Source: Oncomelania hupensis
Taxonomy: Eukaryota; Mollusca; Gastropoda; Littorinimorpha; Pomatiopsidae
DNA: 64,000 nt
Reading direction: 5' to 3'
Assembly: GCA_036898135.1 (NCBI GenBank)
Contig: JBAHVR010000308.1
Coordinates: 582,001-646,000, forward strand
Positions 9,449 through 19,805 of the stretch are shown piece after piece; the first letter of the stretch is position 1; every line of letters begins with the position of its first letter. The notes below the pieces were generated by a model. It saw only the letters and a list, made by a program, of their open reading frames with translations, made no database searches and was not told where the DNA came from. The position numbers and the translations under genes are program-made.

Positions 9449-12400
9449 TTGCTGTTTGTGGGTTCGAGCACAGAATAGAATAGACCCAACGTTTCCCGGC
9501 GTGTCGAAAGAGGCGACTAACAGGGTAATGTTAACACGGCATCACTGGGCGAAAGTCTTCTACACAGAAGTCACCTGCCAGGGCGAGCGAGGAACCTCAC
9601 GTTACTACAGGTTCAACGACCACGTGCTCAAGGCCAAGGCGAGCCACACTGTATTCGTGGATTTCGGCTGTGGCCAACAGCCTGGAGAGGGATGGGCACC
9701 GTTAAGTCTTTTTTTGCCCAAGACACACTACATGAGGACACTATCCACTAATTCCATACCGGATCGGTCGTCGCCCGGCTCAAGGACCGCGCCTTCCGTT
9801 GGCCACCAATACGGAGGTGTTAAGTATGCTACTGATGGACAATTTAGCAAGATCCGCACGAGAAACAACATCGTCATAGGAACCTGGAATGTCAGGACCC
9901 TAACTGCGGAAGGAAAATTAGAAGAACTGGTCCACGAGTTGGACCACTATAGATGGAACGTTCTAGGCATCAGCGAACTGCGCTGGAAAGGCCTAGGTGA
10001 AACAACGACCGACAAAGGCCACAAGCTCTATTTCAGCGTTAGAAATTAAAGGAACAAACACGGCGTTGGATTCTTGGTCCACAAGAACATTCTAGCCACT
10101 GTCATGGGTTGCCGCCCAGTCTCCAGTAGACTCATTACCATCCCCCTGAGAGCAGCCCCTTTCAACATCACCATCATCCAGGCCTATGCCCCAACATCAG
10201 ACTATGACGACAGCAAAGTGGAGGATTTTATGAAAATCTACAGGCGGTCCTTGACCAAGTGCCGAAGAAAGATAATAGTCATAGTGCAAGGCGACTGGAA
10301 TGCCAAGGTTGGCCAAGATGCGCACCACAACTGGGGAGACACATGTGCACCCCACTGCAACAACGAGACAAATGACAGGGATCTGAGATTCTTGGAGCTT
10401 GCCAGACACAACAATCTGGTACTGGCAAACAAGCTTGGTCTCCACAAAAACTCCATACGATGGACATGGCACATTCCCGGCGGGGAGCATCAAAACCAAA
10501 TAGACTACATCATGGTCAAGAAACGCTTCAGATTAAGCATCAACATTGGCAGGACACGCACCTTTCCAGGAGCAGACATCGGAAGTGACCACGATCTCTT
10601 GATGATGTCTTTCCGGCTCCACTTGAAGAGAGTAAATACAGCAAAGTGCACTAGACTGAAGTTCGACCTGGACAAACTGCAAGACCCGGAGGTGGCAGAA
10701 CTATTTCAGGCCACAATTGGAGGGAAATTTTCACCACTGCTCATTTTGGGGGCTGGTGAAATAGATGTCAACACCATGACCACCACCTTCAACTCAGCCG
10801 TAATAGATGCCGCCGCTGAGATCCTTGGCAAGCACCGACCAAAGAAAAAGCCGTGGATCACACCTGAACTTTTGGATGTGTGTGATAAACGAAGAGAGAT
10901 TAAAAAAAAAAAAAAAAAAAAGAACACCTCACAGTGAGCTGATGTCTACCGAAAAATCAACAATGACACCCGAAAAGGCATGCGCACAGCAAAGGAGAAC
11001 TGGATAGAAGATCAATGCCAGGAAATTGAGAACAGTCTGAACAAAAACAACAGCAAGAAGGCCTACCAGACTGTAAAGCGGCTGACAAATGTCAAACAGC
11101 CCAAAGTCTCCACGATCCAAGGCAAGTCTGGCATATGCCTTACAGAAGAACAAGAAGTCTTGGACAGATGGACAGAGTACTGCTCTGACCTTTACAACCA
11201 TACACCAAATGGAGACCCATCAGTTCTAGCATGTCCCGAGAACAGAGAAGAACAAATCCTCCCAATTCTCCGGGAAGAAGTTGAGGCAGCAGTGCTATCG
11301 CTAAAGAAAAGTAAGTCAGCGGGAGTGGACAACATACCCGCGGAACTGCTACAAGCAGGAGGAGAAGCGATGATTGATGCCCTCACTATTATCTGTAACA
11401 AGATCTGGCAGAGTGGAGAGTAGCCTATACCATGGGCCCAGTCGCTTGTCATCACTCTTCCCAAAAAAAGGTAACCTTCATGAGTGTGAAAATTGCCGCA
11501 CCGTCAGCCTCATCAGCCATCCCAGCAAGGTCCTCCTGAAAATAATACTTAACAGGTTGAAACCCCAAGCTGAACAAATCATAGCTGAAGGACAAGCATG
11601 ATTCAGGGCAGGGCGAAGTACCACTGAACAGATTTTCAACCTCAGAATAATCTGTGAGAAATACCTACAGCACCAACAACATCTATATCATGTGTTCATA
11701 GACTTCAAGAACACGTTTGACTGAGTCTGGCATGTAGCTCTATGGGCAACAATGAAAGTATACAATATTAGCCCTAAAATTATTGAAGCCATCAAACGCC
11801 TGTTTGACAAGGCTACAAGTGCAGTCCTCCACAACAGCGCCATCGGAAACTGGTTCAGAACAACAATCGGTGTGCGTCAAGGATGCCTACTCTCTCCAAC
11901 ACCCTTCAACATCTTCCTAGAGCGCATCATGTCAGATGCTCTTGCAGATCACGAAGGCACAGTCAGCATAGGGGGTAGAGCAATCTCCAATCTTCGTTTT
12001 GCGGATGACATTGATGGATTGGCTGGAGAGGAACAAGAACTTGAACAGCTGGTAGAGAGGCTTGACACCACCTCCAAAGCCTATGGAATGGAAATAAGTG
12101 CACAGAAGACCAAAATGATGACCAACAACACCAATGGCATCAACACGGACATTAAAGTCCAAGGTCAATCCATCAACACAGTGCATAGCTTCAAATATTT
12201 AGGAGCCATTGTATCAGACAATGGATCCCGACAGAAAGTCCTCTCCAGGTTTGCACAAACAACTGCTGCACTGACAAGGTTTAAGCCATTTGGAAAGACA
12301 GGACCATCAGTCTACATTCCAAAGTAAGACTGCTGCGCTCCCTTGTCATCTCCATCTTCCTATATGCTTGCGAAGCATTGACCCTCACAGCAGATCTCCA

Positions 12401-12809
12401 ACTAAGAATACAAAGCATGGAGATGAGGTGATACAGAAGACTTCTGGGCTTTTCCTATACCCAACACATCACCAACGACGAAGTCCGACAGACCATCACA
12501 CAAGCTATTGGACAACACGATGACCTGCTCACAGTGGTGAAGAAACGGAAACTCCGATGGTATGGCCACGTCACCAGATCATCAGACCTTGCAAAGACTA
12601 TTCTGCAAGGCACAGTGCAAGGAGGTAGAAGAAGAGAGAGACCGAAAAAGAGGTGGGAGGACAACATTCGAGAATGGACTGGTTTGACACTGAGCGAAGC
12701 CATCAGGGCTGCTGAGGACAGGGAAAGATGGAGTATGTTGGTTAAACGATCATCTGTGGTGCCCCTACGACCTCAGGGTTACGGGACAGGGTAGGATAGG
12801 ATATGATAG
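9449..12809 (+). mobile_element. RTE-clade LINE, near full-length copy B
   Basis: The 5' end (TGGGTTCGAGCA, then AATAGAATAGACCC) matches the start of the copy at 30023. The 3' end carries the family tail, GGATAGGATATGATAG. In order it holds a 5' region, an apurinic-type endonuclease, a linker, a reverse transcriptase and a C-terminal domain ending in GYGTG. It is inserted in the long-TIR element; clear target duplications were not found. A poly-A run at 10904-10922 lies inside the coding region. Confidence 0.9.
9456..12797 (+). pseudogene. RTE endonuclease-reverse transcriptase, inactivated
   Basis: The endonuclease shows GTWNVRTL near 9880, ELRWKG near 9980, GDWNAKVGQD near 10295 and GSDHDLLMMSF near 10590. 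The RT shows IWQSGE near 11405, DFKNTFD near 11705, GVRQGCLLSP near 11870 and FADDIDGLAG near 12000 (catalytic Asp pair kept). A C-terminal RRIQSMEM / RYGHV-type region ends near 12790. Breaks: stops at about 10047 (TAA), 10935 (TGA), 11421 (TAG), 11599 and 11722, and frameshifts near 11465 and 12290. The product would normally nick target DNA and prime reverse transcription there. Confidence 0.85.
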
Positions 12810-13187
12810 TTTGTTTGTTTCCACACCTCGTGGAAGTTGCCGCATAGGCTGAAGAGCCACAGGATCCTTCATGGTGGGCAGGAAAGTACATGAAGAAAAC
12901 TCTTTTTCAAAAAGCCGAACACGTCATTTGCTGACTGAAATTTCGTCATCTTTTTCACAGGAAAATAATATTGCACAGCAGCAATAACATGGATTCTCAC
13001 TGGTCCACTTCATCGTAAGGCACTTTCTCATTGGTCGGGAGGACTTACTTTTTTTTTTGTCAGTTTATTATAGAAGATGACGTCATCATGCCAACTCGAG
13101 CATCAGCCAGAGGATCGCCGAAACAAAATCGCAGTGGACTTGCTTGGTTTTGTTAGTTTATTCCCCCACTTAAATGTTTTTTAACAA

Positions 13188-13250
13188 TACAATACAATAC
13201 AAGGTTATTGCTTTAGGTCCAGCGGACTCTTCCGAGCCAAATCAGGACCA
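13188..13250 (-). mobile_element. 63-bp hairpin retroposon
   Basis: A 34-nt module (plus-strand 13216-13249) begins and ends with GGTCC/GGACC and is followed, in minus-strand sense, by a (TTGTA)n-type tail. It is flanked by AAATGTTTTTTAACAA at 13172-13187 and the same with one extra T at 13251-13267, a clear target duplication. In RNA sense the module folds as an outer GGUCC/GGACC stem around GGCUC-GGAA-GAGUC, a GNRA-type loop. Sister copies are at 34776-34836 and 35498-35534. Confidence 0.75.
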
Positions 13251-13378
13251 AAATGTTTTTTTAACAAGGACTTACTCTATGATATCTCCAAATCTAAACA
13301 TAGTTCGGATTTGATTTTTACAGGTAAGATGCGTCATTCTCTTGCAAGTTTGAAGGCGCAAAAAACTCATTTTCGACC

Positions 13379-13819
13379 TTAGGTGGACTTACTCGGTTTT
13401 GTCAAATCACGGCAGTACTGATCCCAGGGAAGCAACTCCATCCTCGTGTAGACTACTTGTAAACTTCTAAGCGACTCAACATGGTAAAGACCATTAAAGT
13501 CTACTACAAAAAATGGCAAGGACCATACTAGTGTACTATATAAATTGGAGAGGACCATACTAGTGAAATGCTGATAAAACATCAGCGACATCATTGTCTC
13601 GACTGTTCCAATTATTTTTTGGTCGTCTTGAAAAACTATCGATAAGCACGAAGGCAAACCAGCTTCCATCGTAACTGTTACCTTGGAGATTGTTGACATC
13701 GCGGGAAGTCGATATTTCTCTCTGAATAGGCCTAGCGGGAATTCCCTACACGCGCCGTAGCTATCTAAATTTAACTTATGCAACGTCACTTCCACAGAAA
13801 AGGCGAGAGCCCAGCGCAT
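13379..13819 (-). CDS. Unidentified 146-codon reading frame in the long-TIR element
   Basis: An uninterrupted minus-strand frame in the right part of the long-TIR element, outside the RTE insert. The middle contains a FFVVDFNGLYHVESL segment and an IFVFQDD-like hydrophobic stretch (residues about 60-110). The last residues are translated from the subterminal repeat motif at 13382-13405. I do not recognise a family, and a chance frame of this length is possible. If real, it would be the only protein specific to this element. Confidence 0.25.
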   Translation of the reverse strand: MRWALAFSVEVTLHKLNLDSYGACREFPLGLFREKYRLPAMSTISKVTVTMEAGLPSCLSIVFQDDQKIIGTVETMMSLMFYQHFTSMVLSNLYSTLVWSLPFFVVDFNGLYHVESLRSLQVVYTRMELLPWDQYCRDLTKPSKST

Positions 13820-14065
13820 ACGTGCAGGAGGGGGGAGGGGGGGGGGCCTTTTTTCGTTGAATTGGTTGAATGTACCTATTAACCAATCGTCCCCTATACG
13901 CTTAATGAGTCTGGGGACGTAAATTTTAATTTAAAAAACAAAAACAAACGTCAGCCATCTTTGCGCACTGCATAGCAACTTTGGGTCGCTTAGAACGTTA
14001 CAAAATAAAAATAATCGAAGGGAGAGAAGCAGTTATACAATGAGAAAGTTAGTATAAAATTATTG

Positions 14066-14594
14066 TAAGGCGCCGACTGGAAAATAATTGTCGCGAATGC
14101 ATTCTACAGGTACAATTCATTGTACGTGTTATAAAATGTATTCTATAGATATAAGTGCTCGTTGTTGCTATAAAATGAAGTGTTTACAGATAAAAGGAAG
14201 TTTTATAGATCGTTTTTGCTATAAAATGACTTGTTTATAGATACAATGACTTGTTTATAGGTAAAATGAATTGGTTACTTATAAAATGTTTTGTTTATAG
14301 ATAAAATGAATTGGTTACTTATAAAATGTTTTGTTTATAAATAAAATAGTTTTTTTGTGTTTAATATTTACAAACGGCGTGACGATTCGTGTATGATCTC
14401 TTGTATATCATAAAATGTAGTCTGTAGCTATACAAATGTTGCTTTATAGCTATAAAAAGTGTTGTATTGCTATAGAATGTATTTTATAGGTATATAATTC
14501 ATTTTATAATTATACCATATCTTTTATACAGGTAAAATGTATGTTCTATAGATATAATGACAATAACCATTTAATTTACAAATGGCGCTTCATA
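14066..14594 (-). repeat. Right terminal inverted repeat
   Basis: Reverse complement partner of 8108-8542. It is longer because of additional tandem copies of the TATAAAATG-x-TTGTTTATAG unit at about 14200-14345. It ends at 14594, immediately before the CTGGAA duplication. Confidence 0.9.
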
Positions 14595-14600
14595 CTGGAA
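14595..14600. repeat. Right 6-bp target duplication, CTGGAA
   Basis: Matches 8102-8107. The Polinton coding sequence resumes at 14601. Confidence 0.9.
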
Positions 14601-14800
14601 TACCGTCTTCTGCATCTAGTGTACTTTTGGAGATCTGATTCAATTTCCATCCTCACTTTCCTTATTTCTTCCAACCTGAACGTTCGAACGTTAGTTAAGT
14701 CTAACATTGGAGCACTGGGCTGTAGTGGTTCTTCTTCCACTACTGCAGGATACAATTTTGTCACCATATTTTGTGTGTGAAAAAAAGACTTCATTAATTA
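14601..14800 (-). pseudogene. Polinton small membrane-like protein, N-terminal part
   Basis: Starts at a Met near 14773-14794. A Tyr-Pro and Glu-rich segment (LYPAVVEEEP) is followed by a basic amphipathic helix (RLEEIRKVRMEIESDLQKYT) that runs into the insertion at 14600. The rest of the protein is at 7700-8107. At 62845 the second Polinton has the same QKY-x-RCRRR junction region without the insertion. The order and strand agree with the neighbouring genes upstream on the minus strand. Confidence 0.65.
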
Positions 14801-14810
14801 ACATTAATTA

Positions 14811-15600
14811 ACTTGATTTTAGTTCATTAGCAAAATATTCTATTTGAGTATCAGAAAATATCTGATCGCTGAAATAAAATGCTAACAGATCTACACTGGC
14901 TAGGTTAATTTGCCCTATCCTTCCAATAGGATTTGGAACAGGGGTAAAAGTTATCTTGGGCGAGGGAACAAATACAGAGTACAGATTTTCATTGTCTCTT
15001 TTCTTCATAAATACTGTAATACGTCTTGGCTCCTCGTCTACATCAGCCCAACTTGAGTCATGTGCGGACGTGCGGAATTACATTAACATTTTTCTGCATA
15101 GGTTTCTGAGCAATTATGTCGAGTACTATCACAGCCGCACTACCTAGCTCTAAATGAGGCTGCAGAACAACACCAATGGCATCAACACGGACATCCAAGT
15201 CCCAGGCCAATCCCTCAGCAGGATAGGATAGGATAGGATATGACTAGACTAACTAACATTTGCCCAGCGTTAATGATTTTCTTAAATTTATTGTCTGATC
15301 CTATAAAAGCGTAAGGGCTTTGACACTTGAATTAAATAAGCCAATCTAATTCTGCGTCTACAGGTGTTAAAGACCAGATATTTTCTCGTTTAGTAATAGC
15401 ATACTTTAAATCAAGCCCTACTTTGCCGGCATTAAAGTCCTTTAGCTGGTCGATAGATGGTTTGGTTTCTGACGGTGGTACTGACGGTACTAGTGTTCGT
15501 TTATAATATCCAGTTCGTGTAAATTCCAAACCGTAAATAGACCCAACAATAGCATTCGCATCAAAGTAAATTGTATCTGCTAGGTCTTTCAGTTCCATGG
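14811..15600 (-). pseudogene. Polinton gene of the 'GLEF-GYYKR' family
   Basis: The minus-strand start MELKDLADTIYFDANAIVG lies at 15598, followed by a GLEFTRTGYYKR segment and a SLTPVDAELDWLI segment at 15332-15390. The frame then continues through GSDNKF and IINAGQM, is cut by an RTE fragment at 15168-15243, and resumes as ELGSAAVIVLDIIAQKP near 15120-15080. Further frameshifts follow before the C-terminal LLAFYFSDQIFSDTQIEYFA segment at about 14811-14880. A homologue is at 62334-62800. Probably a structural protein of a Polinton-type virus; I cannot name it. Confidence 0.6.
15168..15243 (+). mobile_element. RTE internal fragment fused to its tail
   Basis: About 50 bp from the RT region (the NNTNGINTDI codons, AACACCAATGGCATCAACAC) is joined directly to GGATAGGATAGGATAGGATA, skipping about 600 bp of the parent. 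It interrupts the Polinton gene at 14811-15600. Internal deletion during or after insertion, or a template jump, are both possible. Confidence 0.75.
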
Positions 15601-15650
15601 TAGAACACGTTACTGGGATTATGGGGCGTTTCGCAATTGTATTTTTTTTA

Positions 15651-16376
15651 ATTTAACTTTTCTTGTTCAATCTCAAGAATAATTGTAAGATCATCAAAGT
15701 CTACAATTTCGTTGTTTTGGTTTGTTATTTGAAAGCAGACACAAGTATAATAGTCCTGACTTAAGTGACATTTTTGAGGCAAAAATGTTAATGAAACTGG
15801 ATCGCAGTAAGATTCTCTCCGAGTTGAAATTATCCTTAGCAATGTACTAGAAGTTCCATTTACTAAGTTTTCCGATGTCTTTAGTTGATGAAAGTACACA
15901 AACAATCTATTATTAATTAACAAATTCATAGGTTTTGATCCAATAAATCTTATATTACTGCCGATGCTGATGCTGCTAGAGTCAAGAAATAATTCATTGC
16001 CATCGAAACCTAATATTTCTGCCAGCTTTGGCACAAGTGTAATGCTGGTAATGTTTTTATGCTGGATTTTATTGAAAATTAAATTTACTTTCAAGTTTTC
16101 AGGGTTCATTTTTGCTTCAATCGAATGAGGTTTAAATAATTCTTCAGTAAGTCTACAGAAGTCATAATAGCTGTCTTGAATACCGAGCCTTTTTTTTTTT
16201 TTTTTTTAATTAATCATTATCCAGTTGTTGTTTAGATCATGACTAATATTTACCCATTTAACTGTGTAGAATATTTTGTGTAGGATTACTTTAAGGTCTC
16301 TGTTTTTGTTGTTGATAGGATGGCAAAGTTCAATGGGTATGCCTGATTTTACAGATTCGAAAGTTGCAAACATACT
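15651..16376 (-). pseudogene. Polinton capsid-associated protein (decayed)
   Basis: The 5' part reads FESVKSGIPIELCHP and LKVILHKIFYTVKWVNISHD at 16376-16230. A T-run at 16191-16209 breaks the frame. SYYDFCRLTEELFKPHSIE then leads into an open 153-codon stretch at 16109-15651 with SKPMNLLINNRLFVYFHQL and FQITNQNNEIVDFDDLTII. The second Polinton carries the same gene at 60570-61480, collinear along its length, so the two parts belong to one gene. The family is frequent in Polinton-like clusters; a minor capsid or vertex role is a guess. Confidence 0.6.
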
Positions 16377-16699
16377 TTTTAATACAGTAATAAAAATGTA
16401 TGCGCCTTATAAATATAACAAAGCTGCAAAGTATTCACACTTTTCTGCTATCCTATGCACCAACGGGAATCCCCTCTATGAAAAATACTTCCGTTTTTTT
16501 TTCTCCGCGTGTTTTAGTGAGTTATTTCCAAATATTCAAGAATAATAACATGTGTCACTGGCCACCAGTATCGTACCCTCACATATTTTTATTTTTTTTG
16601 CTGCAGTTTATTATAACTTTCTATCGCCAGTGGCGCGCCTAAACCCTAGCTACCTAACATTATTTGTGAATTTTTGAAAAATATTCGGAAAAACATAAC

Positions 16700-16806
16700 G
16701 CCCAGATGCTGGCTCGAACCCACACCTGTCAGGCGCCATTGGTTTACTGGGTTGTGGACAAGGCAAGTTAGTCCCGCCTTAGCCCACTTGGCCACAACGC
16801 TCGCCT
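16700..16806 (-). mobile_element. tRNA-derived SINE head
   Basis: On the minus strand an A box (GTGGCCAAGTGGGC at 16781-16796) is followed about 70 bp later by a B box (GGGTTCGAGCC at about 16711-16721). The spacing suits a tRNA with a long variable arm. The acceptor stem does not pair well, so I call a SINE or tRNA pseudogene rather than a working tRNA. Confidence 0.55.
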
Positions 16807-16824
16807 AATATAGTCAGTCACTTC

Positions 16825-17129
16825 GTGTTTTGTGAAGGTTGCGACGGCGAAGCTATGGAAAACTACAAGAGTTTTCAGGTCCTGTTTCACTTTCTGTCGA
16901 TGATCGACGCACCTCCGAAGTCGCCACAAATACAGGCCTCTACGATTGTTTTTTGCATTCTTTCACTGAGCATGTACTTCCTCCACCGTGTTTATACTTA
17001 TCCCACTCGTTTTCTGGCTCTAACAATCGTCGTTTTCGGCAATTTGCCATATTTAAAAGTCACGCATCAAGCTTTGATAAAAGCATAGCAAGCCAAACCG
17101 GAACTTGGTTTCATATAACCTCGTTTTAA
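16825..17129 (+). other. Two overlapping short frames, function unknown
   Basis: Frames of 87 codons (16825-17088) and 96 codons (16839-17129) overlap. The region lies between a SINE and a Polinton gene cluster. Neither translation shows a motif I recognise; the second contains a hydrophobic-poor, Ser-rich sequence. One may be a decayed Polinton gene. Confidence 0.25.
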
Positions 17130-17135
17130 TTTATA

Positions 17136-17324
17136 ATGGCGATACCCACGAGTTTTTATGAGAGGTGCCGGAAAGTTGTGAATACTACCGGGAATTATTA
17201 TTATGAAAAGGCAGTCGACCTAACCAAGCTAACAGTAGCTGTGGCTGCCAACTTTCATTTCAAAACTAGCCCCCATAATATTTTTAATCATTACCTCAAC
17301 CCAGATATTACGAATTACTTTTAA
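17136..17324 (+). CDS. Small Polinton-cluster protein, 62 residues
   Basis: An intact short frame (MAIPTSFYERCRKVVN start) with a GNYYYEKAVDLTKLTVAVA segment, ending six bases before the next start at 17331. Its position in the cluster and codon use like its neighbours suggest a real small gene of the Polinton. No function is recognised. Confidence 0.35.
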   Translation: MAIPTSFYERCRKVVNTTGNYYYEKAVDLTKLTVAVAANFHFKTSPHNIFNHYLNPDITNYF

Positions 17325-17330
17325 ATAACC

Positions 17331-18060
17331 AATGGCTAAACAATGGGGGTATGCAGTTCTTTCAGAATCAAGTTAATTTCGTGCTACAACTGGTTGCGGA
17401 GTTTCTTACATTCATCACCTTAATCACCCAGATCCTATGTTGAAGTCTATTTACCTGTTTCATTTATATTATTAAGTGAGACGAGTGTTGTCTGAACTTC
17501 AGGTTCCGTTACCCACCGACAAAAACTTTAATCCTTTTAACAATGGCTTTGACAAAAAAGCTTTCAAAGGTTGTGCAATGAATTCGGACAAAAAGTAGAC
17601 CTCAATCACGGAATGGGGACTTTATTTAAATACGCTGTAAGTAATTTATACACGGGCCTTACGTACCTGGATTTACATCATTTAACCAAAACAGCCAAGT
17701 TCGATTACTTTATATCAAACAAAAACGAGGCACCGCATACATCACTTTTATTTTGGACACATCAACCGGATTTACACAAAGTGGGGTGGAAAGGCTAAAT
17801 GAATCTATACGTACGTATGCGTGGTGCATTCTGGGGTCGCAAGCAGAAACACGAAGTAATATCATTGGGGAGGGGACAAGTTTCGATGCTCAAAAGCAAT
17901 TTCTAGCCAACATAGAAGATTCTATTAATTCGGCAGTAGATATCAGAACGCTTTAAAGTATGCTAGATCGAAAGTAGATTACGTAATAGGTTTAGGACTG
18001 TATATGTTGCCTTCAGACCTTCAGCTTAGGATACGAACAACAACAACAATATAGTGATTG
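17331..18060 (+). pseudogene. Polinton gene of the 'FNPFNNGF / YTGLTYLD' family
   Basis: From a start at 17331 (MAKQWGYAVLSESS) the reading shifts frame several times. Recognisable segments are YIHHLNHPDPMLKSIY near 17410, LPTDKNFNPFNNGFDKKAF near 17515, HGMGTLFKYAVSNLYTGLTY at 17600-17670, LNESIRTYAWCILGSQ near 17800, QKQFLANIEDSIN near 17890, and GLGLYMLPSDLQLRIRTTT near 17990. Stops in each frame show it is dead. The family accompanies capsid-type genes in invertebrate Polintons; a virion role is inferred. Confidence 0.55.
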
Positions 18061-18219
18061 CCGAACCTCAATTTCATATAGGCTACAATCCTACAGTGAG
18101 TTCAGTGAATACAGTACTTGCTGCTAATAATGAACCTTTAAGTTCACCATTGCCACCATTATCTTCACCACTAGGCCTACCGAGCCTGCCGAATATTGAT
18201 GGTGGGGTTTCGCGTCTCG

Positions 18220-19015
18220 TGTTTACAGGTAGTTTATTGTTTGCAGGGTTAATTGGGATTTATTATTTTCAGTAACCAGAGTAATATTATAAACAACGAC
18301 CACAGATGCCCAAACAACAACTGTAGAAGCAATATTAAATACCCATGAAAATACAGAACCTAATATTCCCGGAAGTGCGTCTACAAGTTTGTCACCTAGG
18401 CGTTTCAATAAGTTAGCTATGTTTTGCAGTGTTTTCCTAATCCAGTCTCTAACCGGTGTTTTACCACCACCGTCAGATCCACCGGTACCACCGCTTCCTC
18501 CAGTTCCTCCGGTAGTGCCTGCGGTTCTAGTTAGAGCCAGGACTAGTGTGCTTATTATAGCTGTAAGAATGCTAAATATTGTAACACCTTGCTCTCTGAA
18601 TAGTGTTTGAATTCCTTCTGCAAGTGTAGTGTCTTCGTTTAAAATTCTATGAACTGTTTCTTTTATTCAAGCAAAATTAATTATTAATTTTTCTGTTTAT
18701 GGATAAGGCTTCTAGCCTCACTGAGCGTTCTGTGTAAAGGGTGGCGAGCCTCTTTTGAATCATGTTTTAACTCAATGCTTAAGTTTGAGTCATCAGCTTC
18801 TGCTATTTTAATTTTTTGTCCAGCTCGCCAAGCTTGGTTAAATTCATCATTGTCTCCCCTTTTACAGATTGTAAAGCTTTATCTAAGCCTTGAAGTTCGC
18901 GTAGTGGCAATAATGATAAGGGTTGGTCATTTATAGTTTCAATAGCCTGATCAACATTTGCATACCTGTCAAGGGGTTTTCGGGTTGTGGTGTAGCAATT
19001 TAACAGAAAAACCAT
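18220..19015 (-). pseudogene. Polinton coiled-coil and membrane protein (decayed)
   Basis: The N-terminal part, 18803-19015, contains PLRELQGLDKALQSVKGETM, a heptad-like helical region. After breaks near 18670-18700, minus-strand reading gives LFREQGVTIFSILTAIISTL, a Gly/Pro/Thr-rich linker at 18480-18530, a KTLQNIANLLKRLGDKL helix and a hydrophobic ALPGILGSVFSWVF stretch near 18330-18390. The pattern (coiled coil, membrane segment, glycine linker, second hydrophobic segment) is typical of a protein family seen with Polinton genes. Its function is not known to me. Confidence 0.55.
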
Positions 19016-19079
19016 AGCAAATGGAGGTTTGGTGTAGCACTAATGTGAATCACGCGATTCGCAACAAAACTGGAAACTT

Positions 19080-19640
19080 CTGCATCCAATATAAACACAC
19101 ACATCCAATGTGTTTATAAATTTATTGTAAAATTTTTGTTAATGCACAACACTTTAGCTATTATCATTATCATTATAAACATTTTCATGTAGATACGTTT
19201 TTCAAAATAAAAGTGAAAATGCAAAAAAAAAAAAAAAAAAAAAAACAAACAACATACAGACAGAAAATAAGCTAGGCAATCATAAAAAAATAACACCCCC
19301 CCCCCCCCCCCCCCAAAAAAAAAAAAAAAAGCAAGGGAGACAATCACTGACACAGAAAAAGCAGATGAACTTTTTTCCCCCAAACAAATTTGCTTATTCA
19401 CAAAACAAGGTTTACAATGCAATGCCTTCCTGGTCGTTTGAGTTTTTTAGGTGGAGGCTTTGCCATTTTCTTTGTTCAACTCCGCCTGTCTTTCCCTCAC
19501 AAAGGCTGATCTTAGACTGAAGTTCTGAACGAACACGTGTTGCGGAAGTGCGGTGCTTTTACTAAGTGTCTTTAAACCGGACTCGACCGGAACAGACTAC
19601 TTTCGCGCGAAAACCCCCTTGGTTTAAAAATATTATCGTC
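19080..19640. repeat. Homopolymer-rich spacer
   Basis: A-run at about 19224-19245, a C-run of about 20 at 19297-19314, and a further A-run at 19315-19330. No gene is seen. The C-run gives a G-run on the minus strand. The homopolymers separate two Polinton genes. Confidence 0.7.
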
Positions 19641-19702
19641 ACTTTTGGAAAAATTGCGTTGCAGCTTTGTGATAGGCCGTAGCAATGGGAAAATGTTTAA
19701 AA

Positions 19703-19718
19703 TGCGTAGCGCTACGCA
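19703..19718. repeat. 16-bp perfect palindrome
   Basis: TGCGTAGCGCTACGCA, followed by ATCCGTAGC. Similar GCGTAG and CCGTAG motifs occur near the ends of the hAT-like element at 2986-3751, so this may be a fragment of a related element. Confidence 0.5.
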
Positions 19719-19805
19719 AAAATCCGTAGCACTTGACAGGTATGCATTTGTGTCCACATTTGTTTCCACATTAGTGTCCAATAAGGTTTTTAAGTTTGTA
19801 TTTAC

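Larger units (their letters stand above)
8108..14594. mobile_element. 6.5-kb long-TIR element inserted in a Polinton gene
   Basis: The element starts TATGAGGCGCCATTTG and ends with the inverse of TATGAAGCGCCATTTG. It has inverted repeats of about 435 bp (left) and 529 bp (right), and a 6-bp target duplication. Its interior holds palindromic subterminal arrays, a tRNA-headed SINE, a near full-length RTE copy and a 63-bp hairpin retroposon, so only about 1.9 kb of internal sequence is its own. No transposase, integrase or polymerase is visible apart from the RTE. The 6-bp duplication is the length made by Polinton integrases, and long TIRs are also a Polinton trait, so a non-autonomous Polinton derivative is plausible; the terminal bases differ from the AG start usually given for Polintons. 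Confidence 0.85.
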
